Below are positions 9,505 through 18,577 of a stretch of 64,000 bases of DNA, in pieces. A program made the position numbers and the translations under genes. The stretch lies in contig JACJXC010000004.1 in the NCBI GenBank assembly GCA_020636835.1, positions 124,001 through 188,000 of the forward strand. The letters are read 5' to 3'. Position 1 is the first letter of the stretch, and each line of letters starts with the position of its first letter. The stretch comes from Bacteroidales bacterium (GTDB lineage: Bacteria > Bacteroidota > Bacteroidia > Bacteroidales > Tenuifilaceae). The notes beneath the pieces are model-generated. The model worked only from the letters and a program-made list of their open reading frames with translations. It was not told where the DNA came from and ran no database searches.

Positions 9505-10588
9505 CGGTGGAGGCACGGGAGGTCATATCTTCCCAGCCATATCCATTGCAAATGCGCTGAAGGAGATTAACCCTGAGGTTGAGATTCTTTTTGTGGGTGC
9601 CGAAGGCAAAATGGAGATGGAGCGTGTACCAAAGGCAGGATACAATATTGTTGGCTTACCAGTGGTTGGTTTTCAGCGTAAGTTGACACTGAAAAACGTG
9701 TCGTTTTTCTTCAAACTTTTCAAGAGTATGAGGATGGCGCGCAAAATTATTGCCGATTTTAAGCCTGCCGTTGTGGTTGGTGTTGGCGGTTACGCCAGTG
9801 GGCCAATCCTAAAGGCTGCTCAAAAAGCAAATATTCCAACACTTATTCAGGAGCAAAACTCCTATGCTGGTGTAACCAATAAGATGTTAGCTGCAAAGGC
9901 TTATAAAATATGCGTTGCATACGATGGAATGGAGAAGTATTTCCCAAAGGATAGAATCCTGATGACCGGTAACCCTGTGCGTCAGGATTTGGAGAAGTTG
10001 ACCGCAACCAAGGAGGAGGCTTTAAAGTACTTCGATATCAATCCAAACCAAAAGGTGATTCTGGTTTTAGGCGGTAGCCTTGGTGCTCGTACTATCAACC
10101 AGAGCATAATGGCAAATATGACCGAGTTGGTAACACATCACGATATCACAGTGATTTGGCAAACCGGGAAGATTTACTACCTGGATATTAAGCAGCAGTT
10201 GGCAGGCTACAATGCGCATAACATTAGGCTATTCGATTTTATCAATAGAATGGATTTTGCATATGCTGCTGCCGATGTGATTATCTCACGTGCAGGTGCA
10301 GGAACAATCTCGGAGCTTTGCTTGGTGGCAAAACCTTCCATTTTGGTTCCATCGCCAAATGTGGCTGAGGATCACCAAACGCACAACGCAATGGCCTTGG
10401 TAAAGAACAATGCTGCTGTTATGGTAACCGATGCTAATGCAAAATTGGAGTTGGTGAATACCGCCATTGCACTGGTATCCGACAATGCTAAATTGAAGGA
10501 TTTATCCGCTAATATTATGAAAATGGCATTGCCAAATTCGGCGAATATTATTGCGAATGAGGTTTTGACGTTAATTGATAATAAGTAA
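9473..10588 (+). CDS. murG: UDP-GlcNAc:lipid I transferase MurG
   Basis: 371 aa GT-B glycosyltransferase that converts lipid I to lipid II at the inner membrane face. The N-terminal GGGTGGHIFPA loop is at about residues 12-22, the LGGSLGARTIN loop starts the second domain, and the UDP-GlcNAc site motif RAGAGTISE is near 273-281. The chosen ATG lies inside ftsW (32-base overlap) and is needed to keep the first beta strand, suggesting translational coupling. Confidence 0.97.
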   Translation: MEKNQLRIIISGGGTGGHIFPAISIANALKEINPEVEILFVGAEGKMEMERVPKAGYNIVGLPVVGFQRKLTLKNVSFFFKLFKSMRMARKIIADFKPAVVVGVGGYASGPILKAAQKANIPTLIQEQNSYAGVTNKMLAAKAYKICVAYDGMEKYFPKDRILMTGNPVRQDLEKLTATKEEALKYFDINPNQKVILVLGGSLGARTINQSIMANMTELVTHHDITVIWQTGKIYYLDIKQQLAGYNAHNIRLFDFINRMDFAYAAADVIISRAGAGTISELCLVAKPSILVPSPNVAEDHQTHNAMALVKNNAAVMVTDANAKLELVNTAIALVSDNAKLKDLSANIMKMALPNSANIIANEVLTLIDNK

Positions 10589-10637
10589 TTAAGTTGGAGT
10601 TAGTCCGCAAGAAAAAACAATAAAGACCAACGAACAA

Positions 10638-12017
10638 ATGGATTTTGAGCAAATTAAACGGGTTTACTTTGTAGGGATAGGCGGCATTGGGATGAGCGCA
10701 TTGGCTCGTTACTTTGTTCAGCGTGGAAAGGCTGTTGCTGGTTACGATAGAACATCGTCGGGTATTACCGTTGATTTGGAGAATATGGGCGTTGCAGTTC
10801 ACTATACCGATGATATAAATCTTATCCCTGCCGATTTTCGCTCATTGAATGGTACGTTGATTATTTACACTCCTGCAATTCCAGCGGAGCATAGTGAGTA
10901 CAATTTCTTTAAGAACAATGGTTTTGAAATTATAAAACGCGCACAGGCATTGGGCTTTATTGCATCGGCAATGAGCGTTTTGGGCGTTGCGGGTACGCAC
11001 GGAAAAACATCAACAACCACAATGCTTTCGCACTTGTTGGGAAGTTCATCGGTTGGTTGCGATGCTTTTTTAGGTGGAATTTCCAAGAACTTTGGAAGCA
11101 ATCTTGTTACGGCCGATAAGGGCAAAAACCTACTGGTGGTAGAGGCCGATGAGTACGATAGAAGTTTCCTAAGCCTATTCCCACATCTGGCAATAATCAC
11201 ATCGGTTGATGCCGACCATTTGGATATTTACGGAACTCACGAGCATGTTTTGGAAGCATTTGGGTTGTTTGCGGGTCAAATTAAGCCTAATGGCTTTTTG
11301 GTGATGAAACAGGGTTTGAATTTCACTCCAAAGTTGGCCTCGGGAGTAAAGGTCATTACCTACGGTTTTACTAGTAATGCTGATGTTTATCCATCAAATA
11401 TCCGCATTGTTGATGGTTTCTACAACTTCACCCTGAATACCCCAAACGGAAGTATCGATAATCTGCACTTGGGAGTTCCCGGTAAGTATAATCTGGAGAA
11501 TGCGCTTGCAGCATCGGCTGCTGCATTGGCAATGGGAATTAGTAGCGATGAGTTACGTAGCGGCTTGCAAAGTTTCTCGGGTGTAGTTCGCAGGTTCGAT
11601 GTGCAGTTCAAAAACGCAACATCTATATATATCGACGATTATGCACATCACCCACAGGAAATCAACGCAATGGTTGAATCGGTGCGCGATGTGTTCCCCA
11701 ACCGCAAGGTTGTTGGGGTGTTTCAGCCTCATCTTTACAGTCGCACCCGCGATTTTGCCGATGAGTTTGCGCAATCGCTTGATAAGTTGGATACGGCAAT
11801 CCTGCTCGATATTTACCCAGCACGCGAGTTGCCGATTGTGGGAGTAACATCGAACTCAATTTTAGCAAGGATGAAGAACCCAAACAAGGTGCTCTTGAGC
11901 AAGAACGATATTTTGGAGTGGGTTGCAAAGAATGATATAGATATTTTGGTAACAATGGGCGCAGGCGATATCGACCGTTTGGTGCCTCAAATTGTGGAGG
12001 TTTTGAAAAGCAAGTAA
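10638..12017 (+). CDS. murC: UDP-MurNAc:L-alanine ligase MurC
   Basis: 459 aa Mur ligase for the first amino acid addition. The N-terminal motif VGIGGIGMSALA (about residues 12-23) is diagnostic for MurC. The P-loop VAGTHGKTSTT is at about 117-127, VVEADEYDRSFL follows, and DDYAHHPQEI marks the C-terminal domain. It lies 49 bases after murG and two bases before ftsQ. No murB or ddl lies in the cluster. Confidence 0.97.
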   Translation: MDFEQIKRVYFVGIGGIGMSALARYFVQRGKAVAGYDRTSSGITVDLENMGVAVHYTDDINLIPADFRSLNGTLIIYTPAIPAEHSEYNFFKNNGFEIIKRAQALGFIASAMSVLGVAGTHGKTSTTTMLSHLLGSSSVGCDAFLGGISKNFGSNLVTADKGKNLLVVEADEYDRSFLSLFPHLAIITSVDADHLDIYGTHEHVLEAFGLFAGQIKPNGFLVMKQGLNFTPKLASGVKVITYGFTSNADVYPSNIRIVDGFYNFTLNTPNGSIDNLHLGVPGKYNLENALAASAAALAMGISSDELRSGLQSFSGVVRRFDVQFKNATSIYIDDYAHHPQEINAMVESVRDVFPNRKVVGVFQPHLYSRTRDFADEFAQSLDKLDTAILLDIYPARELPIVGVTSNSILARMKNPNKVLLSKNDILEWVAKNDIDILVTMGAGDIDRLVPQIVEVLKSK

Positions 12018-12019
12018 CG

Positions 12020-12826
12020 ATGAAGAAGCGTAGCAAAATCATACTATTCTCTGTGGCTTGGCTGATTTTAATCGCCTACCTGGTGTACGGTTTGATGTTC
12101 TCATCGAAACAGGCTAAAGGTGTGGTTTGTAAATCCATTGAGGCAGAGGTATTGGATAGCGCCGATTATCAATTCGTGAAGTCGTCCACAATAAAGCGAA
12201 TGCTAACCTCGCCAAAAAATAATTTAATTGGACGACCAATAAAGGATATCAACACAAAACATCTGGAGGATGAGATTGCCGGAATGGTTGCTGTGCGCGA
12301 TGTTCAGGTTTACAAATCGCTCGATGGGAAGTTGCGGGTTAGCCTAAATCAGCGCAGGCCAATGGTTCGTGTTTTCAATGCCACTGGGCAAAGTTACTAT
12401 ATCGACGATGAGGGGTTGATTATGCCAACATCGCCAAACTATACAGCACACGTAATGGTAGTTAGCGGTAATGTTAAGGAACCGTTTAAGGTTAAGCCCA
12501 ACGTGAATGTGATGGCTTGGAACGATAGCATTATTGGGGGCGAGAAGCCAACGATTTGCCGAATCTACGATTTTGCAAAGTTTGTATCGGAGGACGATTT
12601 TTGGAATGCCCAAATTGCGCAAGTTTACGTTAACGGAACCCGTAATGTGGAGTTAATTCCAGTGGTTGGGCCTCATGTTATACAGCTGGGTGGATTTAGA
12701 AATTTCAGAGTAAAACTCAAAAAGTTGATGGTGTTCTACAAGGAGGCGCTACCAACCGAGGGTTGGAATAAATACAAAATAATAAACTTAAAGTATTCAA
12801 ATCAAATAGTTTGCACTAAACGATAA
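12020..12826 (+). CDS. ftsQ: Cell division protein FtsQ
   Basis: 268 aa bitopic protein: a short basic cytoplasmic N-terminus, one TM segment (about residues 8-27), then a POTRA-like domain (residues about 35-110, with VRDVQVYKSLDGKLRVSLNQRRPMVR) and a beta domain. Position between murC and ftsA fits FtsQ. Overall conservation is low, as usual for Bacteroidota. It recruits FtsL and later divisome proteins in the periplasm. Confidence 0.92.
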   Translation: MKKRSKIILFSVAWLILIAYLVYGLMFSSKQAKGVVCKSIEAEVLDSADYQFVKSSTIKRMLTSPKNNLIGRPIKDINTKHLEDEIAGMVAVRDVQVYKSLDGKLRVSLNQRRPMVRVFNATGQSYYIDDEGLIMPTSPNYTAHVMVVSGNVKEPFKVKPNVNVMAWNDSIIGGEKPTICRIYDFAKFVSEDDFWNAQIAQVYVNGTRNVELIPVVGPHVIQLGGFRNFRVKLKKLMVFYKEALPTEGWNKYKIINLKYSNQIVCTKR

Positions 12827-12830
12827 CACT

Positions 12831-14168
12831 ATGGCACAAAGTAATGAGTATGTAGCAGCAATTGACCTTGGAACCACCAAAGTGGTAACATTGGTTGGCA
12901 AAAAGACTCCTAACGGAAAGCTTCAGATAGTTGGGCTAAGCACCACTGAATCGACCGGAATTAAGAAGGGTATGATTCAGAATATCGAGGATACCGTTAA
13001 GGCTATCGAAAAAACAGTTAACGAGGTTAAGATTGAAACCGGAATCGATTTTAAGTCGGTTTACGTTGGTATTGCTGGTCAGCATATCCGCAGCATCAAG
13101 AACCGTGGATATATCAACCTTGAGTCCGACGATGTGGAAATTTCGCAGAAGGACATCGACAGGCTAATTAACGATATGCACCGCATACCCGTTGAGGCTG
13201 GCGAAACAATCCTACACGTTCTTCCGCTGGAGTACTTTATCGATAACGAGTCGGTTGATAAGCCTGTAGGTATGGTAGGCCGCCGCTTGGAGGCAAACTT
13301 CCATATTGTAATTGGCAAAACATCATCGGCAAAGCATATCGAGAAGTGCGTTAACCGTGTTGGACTAAACGTTAACGAGTTGGTTCTTGAGCCACTAGCA
13401 TCGGGCGAGTCCGTTCTAACCGACGATGAGCGCGAGGCTGGCGTTGCTTTGGTTGATATTGGTGGTGGTACTACCGATTTGGCCATCTACTACAACGGAA
13501 ATGTTCGCCATACTGCCGTTATTCCTTTTGGAGGAAATATCATTACACAGGATATCAAGGATGGTTGCTCAATCCTACTAAAACAAGCCGATTTGCTTAA
13601 GGAGAAGTTTGGTTGTGCATTGGCCGATATTGCGCCAGACAATAAAATTATTACTATTCCTGGCATTAGTGGTCGTGAGCCTAAGGAGATTTCGGTTAAG
13701 AACCTTGCCGGAATTATTCAGGCACGCATGGAGGAGATTCTGGACTTTGTGGCCTACGAGATTAACCTTTCGGGTTACGCCAATAAGCTAAGTGCAGGCG
13801 TTGTAATTACCGGTGGTGGTGCGCTCATGAAGCATTTACCACAGTTAATCCGTTTCAAAACCGGCTTCGATGTTCGTATTGGTTATCCTGTAGAGCAGTT
13901 AAGCTCCGATTCGTTGGAGGATTTCAACCAGCCACAGCTATCAACCGCATTAGGCTTAGTACTTCTAGGTCTGGATAAAAAGGTTGAGGTAATTGAGAAA
14001 AAGGTTTATGCTCAGCCACAAGCTCAAACCCAAACAAGACCCGTAATTGAAAGGGCTAAGGATGAGTTTGAGATGGATAGCCCAGCAGAGCGTCGTGGAA
14101 GCAACAAGTTCAACGCCCTAAAGAACATGTTTTCGGGCTTATTCGACGAGACTGATACTGAGATGTAA
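12831..14168 (+). CDS. ftsA: Cell division actin-like protein FtsA
   Basis: 445 aa actin-fold ATPase that anchors FtsZ to the membrane. The phosphate-1 motif AAIDLGTTKV is at residues 9-18, phosphate-2 is DIGGGTTDLA, and the adenosine motif is VITGGGALM. A linker rich in Gln/Thr/Pro is followed by the C-terminal amphipathic helix (NKFNALKNMFSGLFDE), the membrane-targeting sequence that also marks FtsA in this phylum. Normally ftsZ follows directly; here a nuclease gene intervenes. Confidence 0.97.
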   Translation: MAQSNEYVAAIDLGTTKVVTLVGKKTPNGKLQIVGLSTTESTGIKKGMIQNIEDTVKAIEKTVNEVKIETGIDFKSVYVGIAGQHIRSIKNRGYINLESDDVEISQKDIDRLINDMHRIPVEAGETILHVLPLEYFIDNESVDKPVGMVGRRLEANFHIVIGKTSSAKHIEKCVNRVGLNVNELVLEPLASGESVLTDDEREAGVALVDIGGGTTDLAIYYNGNVRHTAVIPFGGNIITQDIKDGCSILLKQADLLKEKFGCALADIAPDNKIITIPGISGREPKEISVKNLAGIIQARMEEILDFVAYEINLSGYANKLSAGVVITGGGALMKHLPQLIRFKTGFDVRIGYPVEQLSSDSLEDFNQPQLSTALGLVLLGLDKKVEVIEKKVYAQPQAQTQTRPVIERAKDEFEMDSPAERRGSNKFNALKNMFSGLFDETDTEM

Positions 14169-14279
14169 GTCTAGAGTGCAAACTAGATTTGATTTTAAGT
14201 TGAAGTAAAACACCGATATTAAAACAAAAGGTTTAAACTAATATTATTTAGACAACAGCAGCCAACTTCAAGAGAAAGA

Positions 14280-15281
14280 ATGGATAAGCGGTTTAACGAT
14301 ATTATTCGACTAATTAAGCATTCACAAGCAAAAGCCTTGAGGGTTGTTAACTCTGAGTTAATAAGCCTTTATTGGAATATTGGCGAATATATCAGCAAAA
14401 AAATTGAATTTGCAGAATGGGGCGATTCAATCGTGCTTGAGTTAGCTGATTATATACAAAAACACGAACCTGGCATAAAAGGCTTTTCCGATAAAAATCT
14501 CTGGAGAATGAAACAATTTTACGAGACATACAGCGCTAATCCAAAACTCTCAACACTGTTGAGAGAAATTAGTTGGTCTCATAACTTGGCAATTTTCTCA
14601 AGATGTAAAACCATGGAAGAGCGAGAGTTTTACTTAAAACTCAGCCAGAAAGAAAATTACAGTTTCAGAGAGTTGGATCGTCAAATATCTTCGGGACTTT
14701 TTGAGCGAACAATGATTGGAAACTCAAAACTCTCAACAGCGTTGAGAGAATCTAATCATAACATATCGAATACCTTTAAGGATAGCTATGTTTTTGATTT
14801 CTTAAATCTATCTGACACGCACTCCGAAAACGAATTACAAAGCGGCCTTGTGAGTCAGATGAAGGATTTTATACTTGAACTGGGTAGAGACTTTTTATTC
14901 ATAGGAAAAGAATTTAAACTACAAGTAGGGAATTCGGACTTCTACATCGACCTCCTTTTTTATCATCGAGGATTACAATGTTTGGTTGCATTCGAACTAA
15001 AAGCAGATAAGTTTAAACCAGGGCATCTAGGACAATTAAATTTCTATCTCGAAGCCCTAGATCGAGACATAAAGAAAACGAATGAGAACCCAAGCATTGG
15101 AGTCTTGTTGTGTAAAGATAAGGATAGCGAGGTTGTTGAATATGCTTTAAGCAGAAGCCTATCTCCAACTATGGTTGCAGAGTATAGAACACAATTACCC
15201 GACAAAAAAACATTACAGAATAAATTGAGAGAAATATTTTCTGATAAAGCAGACAACTCCCTGCAGGGATTTGATAAATAG
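14280..15281 (+). CDS. DUF1016 / YhcG-type PD-(D/E)XK nuclease inserted between ftsA and ftsZ
   Basis: 333 aa. The N-terminal half is the DUF1016 winged-helix-like domain (with REISWSHNLAIFSRCKTMEEREFYL near residues 97-121). The C-terminal half is a PD-(D/E)XK fold with candidate catalytic residues D224 (FYIDLLFY) and E239-L-K241 (FELKADKFKPGHLGQLNFYL). The family is found near restriction or mobile elements, and its biological role is unsettled. The gene sits 111 bases after ftsA and stops 34 bases before the ftsZ start, and is more AT-rich than its neighbours, suggesting acquisition. Two palindromes lie inside the coding region. The family call is firm; the activity is inferred. Confidence 0.9.
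   Translation: MDKRFNDIIRLIKHSQAKALRVVNSELISLYWNIGEYISKKIEFAEWGDSIVLELADYIQKHEPGIKGFSDKNLWRMKQFYETYSANPKLSTLLREISWSHNLAIFSRCKTMEEREFYLKLSQKENYSFRELDRQISSGLFERTMIGNSKLSTALRESNHNISNTFKDSYVFDFLNLSDTHSENELQSGLVSQMKDFILELGRDFLFIGKEFKLQVGNSDFYIDLLFYHRGLQCLVAFELKADKFKPGHLGQLNFYLEALDRDIKKTNENPSIGVLLCKDKDSEVVEYALSRSLSPTMVAEYRTQLPDKKTLQNKLREIFSDKADNSLQGFDK
14547..14565. repeat. Palindrome 1 inside the DUF1016 gene
   Basis: CTCTCAACACTGTTGAGAG is a perfect palindrome with 9-base arms around one C. It encodes the L-S-T-L-L-R-E stretch near residue 90-96. A near copy lies 183 bases downstream in the same reading frame. Confidence 0.85.
14730..14748. repeat. Palindrome 2 inside the DUF1016 gene
   Basis: CTCTCAACAGCGTTGAGAG has 8-base arms and differs from the first copy only in two central bases. 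It encodes L-S-T-A-L-R-E. Both copies are preceded by AAAA/CAAAA and are in the same codon phase. Confidence 0.85.
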
Positions 15282-15315
15282 TGATCAAAAAATTAAACGC
15301 TTAACAAATAAAACT

Positions 15316-16785
15316 ATGGCCGACGAACTAATTAATTTCGAGTTACCGTCAAATAACGCATCCATAATCAAAGTGATTGGAGTTGGTGGCGGCGGAGGAA
15401 ATGCGGTTAACTATATGAACCGTATGGGAATCAAGGATGTTGACTTTGTGCTGTGTAACACCGATGCCCAGGCAATGGTTAATAGTCCCGTTGAGTTTAA
15501 AATTCAGCTGGGAGCATCGCTAACCGAGGGACGCGGGGCTGGTAATAAACCAGAAATTGGACGTCAGGCGGCCATAGAGAGCTTACAGCATATTGTCGAT
15601 TTCCTATCGAACAATACCAAAATGGTGTTTATTACCGCCGGAATGGGCGGTGGTACCGGAACTGGTGCTGCGCCAATTATTGCCAAAGCCGCAAAGGAAC
15701 TGGGAATACTAACTGTTGCCATAGTAACTATCCCGTTCCGCAACGAGGGCAAAAAGCGTATTGCACAAGCGGTTGAAGGTATCGAAAATATCCGTCAGCA
15801 TGTGGATTCATTGTTAGTAGTAAACAACGAGAAGATTCTGGAAATATACGGAAACCTTAAGGTTACAGAGGCCTTTGCCAAAGCCGACGATGTGTTGGCA
15901 ACTGCCGCCAAGGGTATTGCCGAAATTATAACAGTTCACGGTTATATCAACGTGGACTTTGCCGATGTTGAAACTGTAATGACCAACAGCGGTGTTGCCC
16001 TTATGGGCTCGGCACGTGCTAGTGGCGAGAATAGAGCGCTTACGGCGGTAAAAGAAGCATTGGAGTCGCCACTACTCAACAACAACGATATTTCTGGCGC
16101 ACGCAACATTCTGTTGAATGTAACCTACGGCCAGGATGAGATTACAATGGAGGAGATTGGCCTAATTATAGATTATGTTCAGTCTGCCGCAGGCGACGAT
16201 GCCGACCTAATTTGGGGTAACGGTTGCGATCCTTCGCTTGGCGAGGATTTGAACGTAACCGTAATTGCCACTGGTTTTGGAACAAGCAGCATACCTGAAC
16301 TTTACGTTCGCAACAAGGAGGTTGATGTGGTTGAACTCGATGGTGGAATACGCGGCAATAGGGTTGAAACAACTCCATATATTTTGGACGAAACAGAACG
16401 CAAACAATCAACTCGTAGACCCAAAAAGCCCGAAACCATAGATACATCGCAGCGTGTAATTGAGTTTGATGTTGCAGCCGAGGAGTTTGAGGTGCGCACT
16501 GTTGCTTCGGTGCGCTCAGTAAGAACCGAAGACTCTAGCCAAACATTTGGGATGCATAAGCCGAACGTATCAACGTGCAAACCACAACCTGCACCAACCA
16601 ATAACCGCTGGGGAAATATCGATGAGCTGGAGAGTGTTCCTGCCTATAAAAGGCGCAATGTTCAACTCGACGACTTCGACCACTCCAACACCAGCAGTTT
16701 ATCGCGCACAACCCTAAGCGAGACCGACGATGGCGATATTTTCCTTCGACCCGACAATTCGTATTTGCACGATAATGTGGATTAA
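15316..16785 (+). CDS. ftsZ: Cell division tubulin FtsZ
   Basis: 489 aa from the ATG at 15316; an in-frame upstream ATG at 15271 overlaps the nuclease gene and would add 15 residues with no family similarity. GTP-binding motifs: GVGGGGGNAVN at about residues 22-32 and the tubulin signature GGGTGTG at 111-117. A long acidic/polar linker leads to the conserved tail VPAYKRRNVQLDDF that binds FtsA, then a Bacteroidota-type end (FLRPDNSYLHDNVD). It polymerises into the division ring. The strong hairpin at 16784 terminates the cluster. Confidence 0.98.
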   Translation: MADELINFELPSNNASIIKVIGVGGGGGNAVNYMNRMGIKDVDFVLCNTDAQAMVNSPVEFKIQLGASLTEGRGAGNKPEIGRQAAIESLQHIVDFLSNNTKMVFITAGMGGGTGTGAAPIIAKAAKELGILTVAIVTIPFRNEGKKRIAQAVEGIENIRQHVDSLLVVNNEKILEIYGNLKVTEAFAKADDVLATAAKGIAEIITVHGYINVDFADVETVMTNSGVALMGSARASGENRALTAVKEALESPLLNNNDISGARNILLNVTYGQDEITMEEIGLIIDYVQSAAGDDADLIWGNGCDPSLGEDLNVTVIATGFGTSSIPELYVRNKEVDVVELDGGIRGNRVETTPYILDETERKQSTRRPKKPETIDTSQRVIEFDVAAEEFEVRTVASVRSVRTEDSSQTFGMHKPNVSTCKPQPAPTNNRWGNIDELESVPAYKRRNVQLDDFDHSNTSSLSRTTLSETDDGDIFLRPDNSYLHDNVD

Positions 16786-16822
16786 AACGAAACAGCCCAG
16801 GATTTCTGGGCTGTTTCGTTTT
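16784..16822. terminator. Bidirectional terminator between ftsZ and rluF
   Basis: A perfect 17-base stem (AAAACGAAACAGCCCAG and its complement) around the loop GATTT. A-rich and T-rich flanks are part of the stem, so it can end transcription from both the convergent ftsZ and rluF genes. Confidence 0.93.
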
Positions 16823-16836
16823 AGTGTAAATTGGCT

Positions 16837-18018
16837 CTATCGCTTCGAACCGCCTTTTGCAGGACCTTTGGGCACTCTTTTGCTTGGTTTAATCGTAGGC
16901 TTACCCGAAGGCTTCCTTGCCGACTTAGTAAAAGGTTTGTCAGTTGGCTTGGCCGTAGGCTTACCCGTCGATTTGGTAGTTTTCTTTAATGTCGATTTAT
17001 AAGTGGTCGACTTACCCAAATTGGCCGATTTGGTTTTAGCGGGCCTTGATGGCTTATCACTTGCACTCCCTCTCTTCGAAGCAGCACCCTTACCTCCACG
17101 AACATCTTCGCTTTTAGTCGAATCGGCTTTTCTCGGCCTTTCCGAAGGCTTTCTCCCGGGTTTCTTAGGATCATTCGGCTTATCCTTATCCGATTTCCCA
17201 AATCGACTTCTAGGCCGAGCTCCCTCCTCACCAAAATCGCTTTGGCTCGACCTCCGGGCTTGTTTATTCTTGCTAAACGACCTTTCCTTACGTGGTGTAG
17301 CGCTTGAGCCCTCAAGCATTCCCATCAATACGGCAACTTCTTTTTCATCTAAATCGCGCCAGTCGCCAAGAGGTAATCCTTTAAGGGTAATGTTCATTAT
17401 TCGGACACGCTCCAGCTTAACAACCTCGTAACCAAAATGGCTACACATGCGCCGAATTTGCCTGTTTAATCCTTGAATTAGTGTAATTCGAAAAATAAAT
17501 GGTGTTTCCTTTTCAACCTTACACTTTTTAGTCATTGTGCCTAAAAGAGGAACCCCATTGGCCATTCCTTCAATAAACTCTTGGGTTATTGGTTTATCAA
17601 CAGTAACCACATACTCCTTCTCGTGCTTATTTCCCGCACGAAGAATCTTGTTAACCAAGTCGCCATTGTTGGTAAGCAGAATAAGCCCTTGCGAATCCTT
17701 ATCGAGCCTTCCAATAGGAAACACTCTTTGACTATGATGCACAAAATCTATTATGTTTCCCTCGGTACCCTTTTCGGTTGTGCTGGTAATTCCTACCGGT
17801 TTATTCAGCGCAATTATTAGGTTTTCGGGAGCAGTATGTTCAATAAAATGGCCATTCACATACACCTTATCCTTGGGCTGAACAAAATCGCCCACCTTTG
17901 CCCGTTGCTTATTTACAAAAACTTTTCCCTGCTCAATAAACCTATCAGCCTCTCTGCGTGAGCAAAAGCCCGAATCGCTTATAAATTTATTTAATCGGAT
18001 CGATTTAGATACTGTCAT
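16837..18018 (-). CDS. rluF: 23S rRNA pseudouridine(2604) synthase RluF with a basic low-complexity tail
   Basis: 393 aa. An N-terminal S4 RNA-binding domain (about 7-55) is followed by the RsuA/RluB/E/F catalytic domain with GRLDKDSQGL (catalytic Asp about 106). The blocks RAGNKHEKEYVVTVDKP and GLNRQIRRMC match RluF closely. Residues from about 240 to the end form an unusual Lys/Ser/Pro/Arg/Thr-rich tail of about 150 residues with KPT/KPS-type repeats, probably disordered and RNA-binding. Its start overlaps the PAP2 gene by four bases. Confidence 0.93.
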   Translation of the reverse strand: MTVSKSIRLNKFISDSGFCSRREADRFIEQGKVFVNKQRAKVGDFVQPKDKVYVNGHFIEHTAPENLIIALNKPVGITSTTEKGTEGNIIDFVHHSQRVFPIGRLDKDSQGLILLTNNGDLVNKILRAGNKHEKEYVVTVDKPITQEFIEGMANGVPLLGTMTKKCKVEKETPFIFRITLIQGLNRQIRRMCSHFGYEVVKLERVRIMNITLKGLPLGDWRDLDEKEVAVLMGMLEGSSATPRKERSFSKNKQARRSSQSDFGEEGARPRSRFGKSDKDKPNDPKKPGRKPSERPRKADSTKSEDVRGGKGAASKRGSASDKPSRPAKTKSANLGKSTTYKSTLKKTTKSTGKPTAKPTDKPFTKSARKPSGKPTIKPSKRVPKGPAKGGSKR

Positions 18019-18575
18019 TTTTTTGATTTATTGAGTAATTTCGATGATACAAACCACACCGCGCTTCCAATCCCAGCACCAACAATTGCACCGGCCAATA
18101 TATCGCCCGGATAGTGAACACCCAGGTATATTCTACTATAGGAAACAAACGCAGCCCAGACTAACAAGCCAGCAGTAACCCATTTCTTACTGAAAAGAAA
18201 CGATAGGAATACCGCTACACCAAAGGTGTTTGCGGCATGCGACGAGATAAATCCATACTGGCCACCACATCTACCTACCAAATGGATAAATTCTCTCAAT
18301 TCGCTATTGTGACAAGGACGAAGCCGTAAAAAAACATTTTTGAATGCGTGAACCGAAATTTGATCGGCAAGCGTTACCACCAATGCAATGGCAACTAACC
18401 ACCAAATTGCTTTCCACTTATATTCACGAGCAATAAAGTAAATAATCAATAGGTATAAAGGTAGCCAGGTTAATTTACCCGATGCAAAAAGCATTATACT
18501 ATCCCAGAAAGGAGTATGCGCCCCATTAAGCGCGAGAAATAAGCTGGTGTCGAGTTGAATAAGGCTATCAATCAT
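18015..18575 (-). CDS. PAP2-family membrane phosphatase
   Basis: 186 aa with about five to six TM segments. The three acid-phosphatase motifs are present: K79-x6-RP (KNVFLRLRP), SSHAANTFG (about 111-119) and SRIYLGVHYPGD (147-158). Members dephosphorylate lipid pyrophosphates such as undecaprenyl pyrophosphate or phosphatidylglycerol phosphate; the exact substrate cannot be read from the sequence. It lies two bases after obgE in the same direction. Confidence 0.92.
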   Translation of the reverse strand: MIDSLIQLDTSLFLALNGAHTPFWDSIMLFASGKLTWLPLYLLIIYFIAREYKWKAIWWLVAIALVVTLADQISVHAFKNVFLRLRPCHNSELREFIHLVGRCGGQYGFISSHAANTFGVAVFLSFLFSKKWVTAGLLVWAAFVSYSRIYLGVHYPGDILAGAIVGAGIGSAVWFVSSKLLNKSKK

Positions 18576-18577
18576 AA

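Noticed and set aside
11662..12042. 126-codon minus-strand frame over murC/ftsQ
   Set aside because: Lies fully across well-supported murC and the ftsQ start; low-complexity translation without motifs.
14169..14279. TCTAG/CTAGA hairpin after ftsA as a terminator
   Set aside because: The stem is only five bases with an eight-base loop and there is no T-run; too weak to call.
15271..15315. Upstream ATG for ftsZ adding 15 residues
   Set aside because: It overlaps the nuclease gene end and the added residues match nothing; MADELINFEL is the usual type of FtsZ start.
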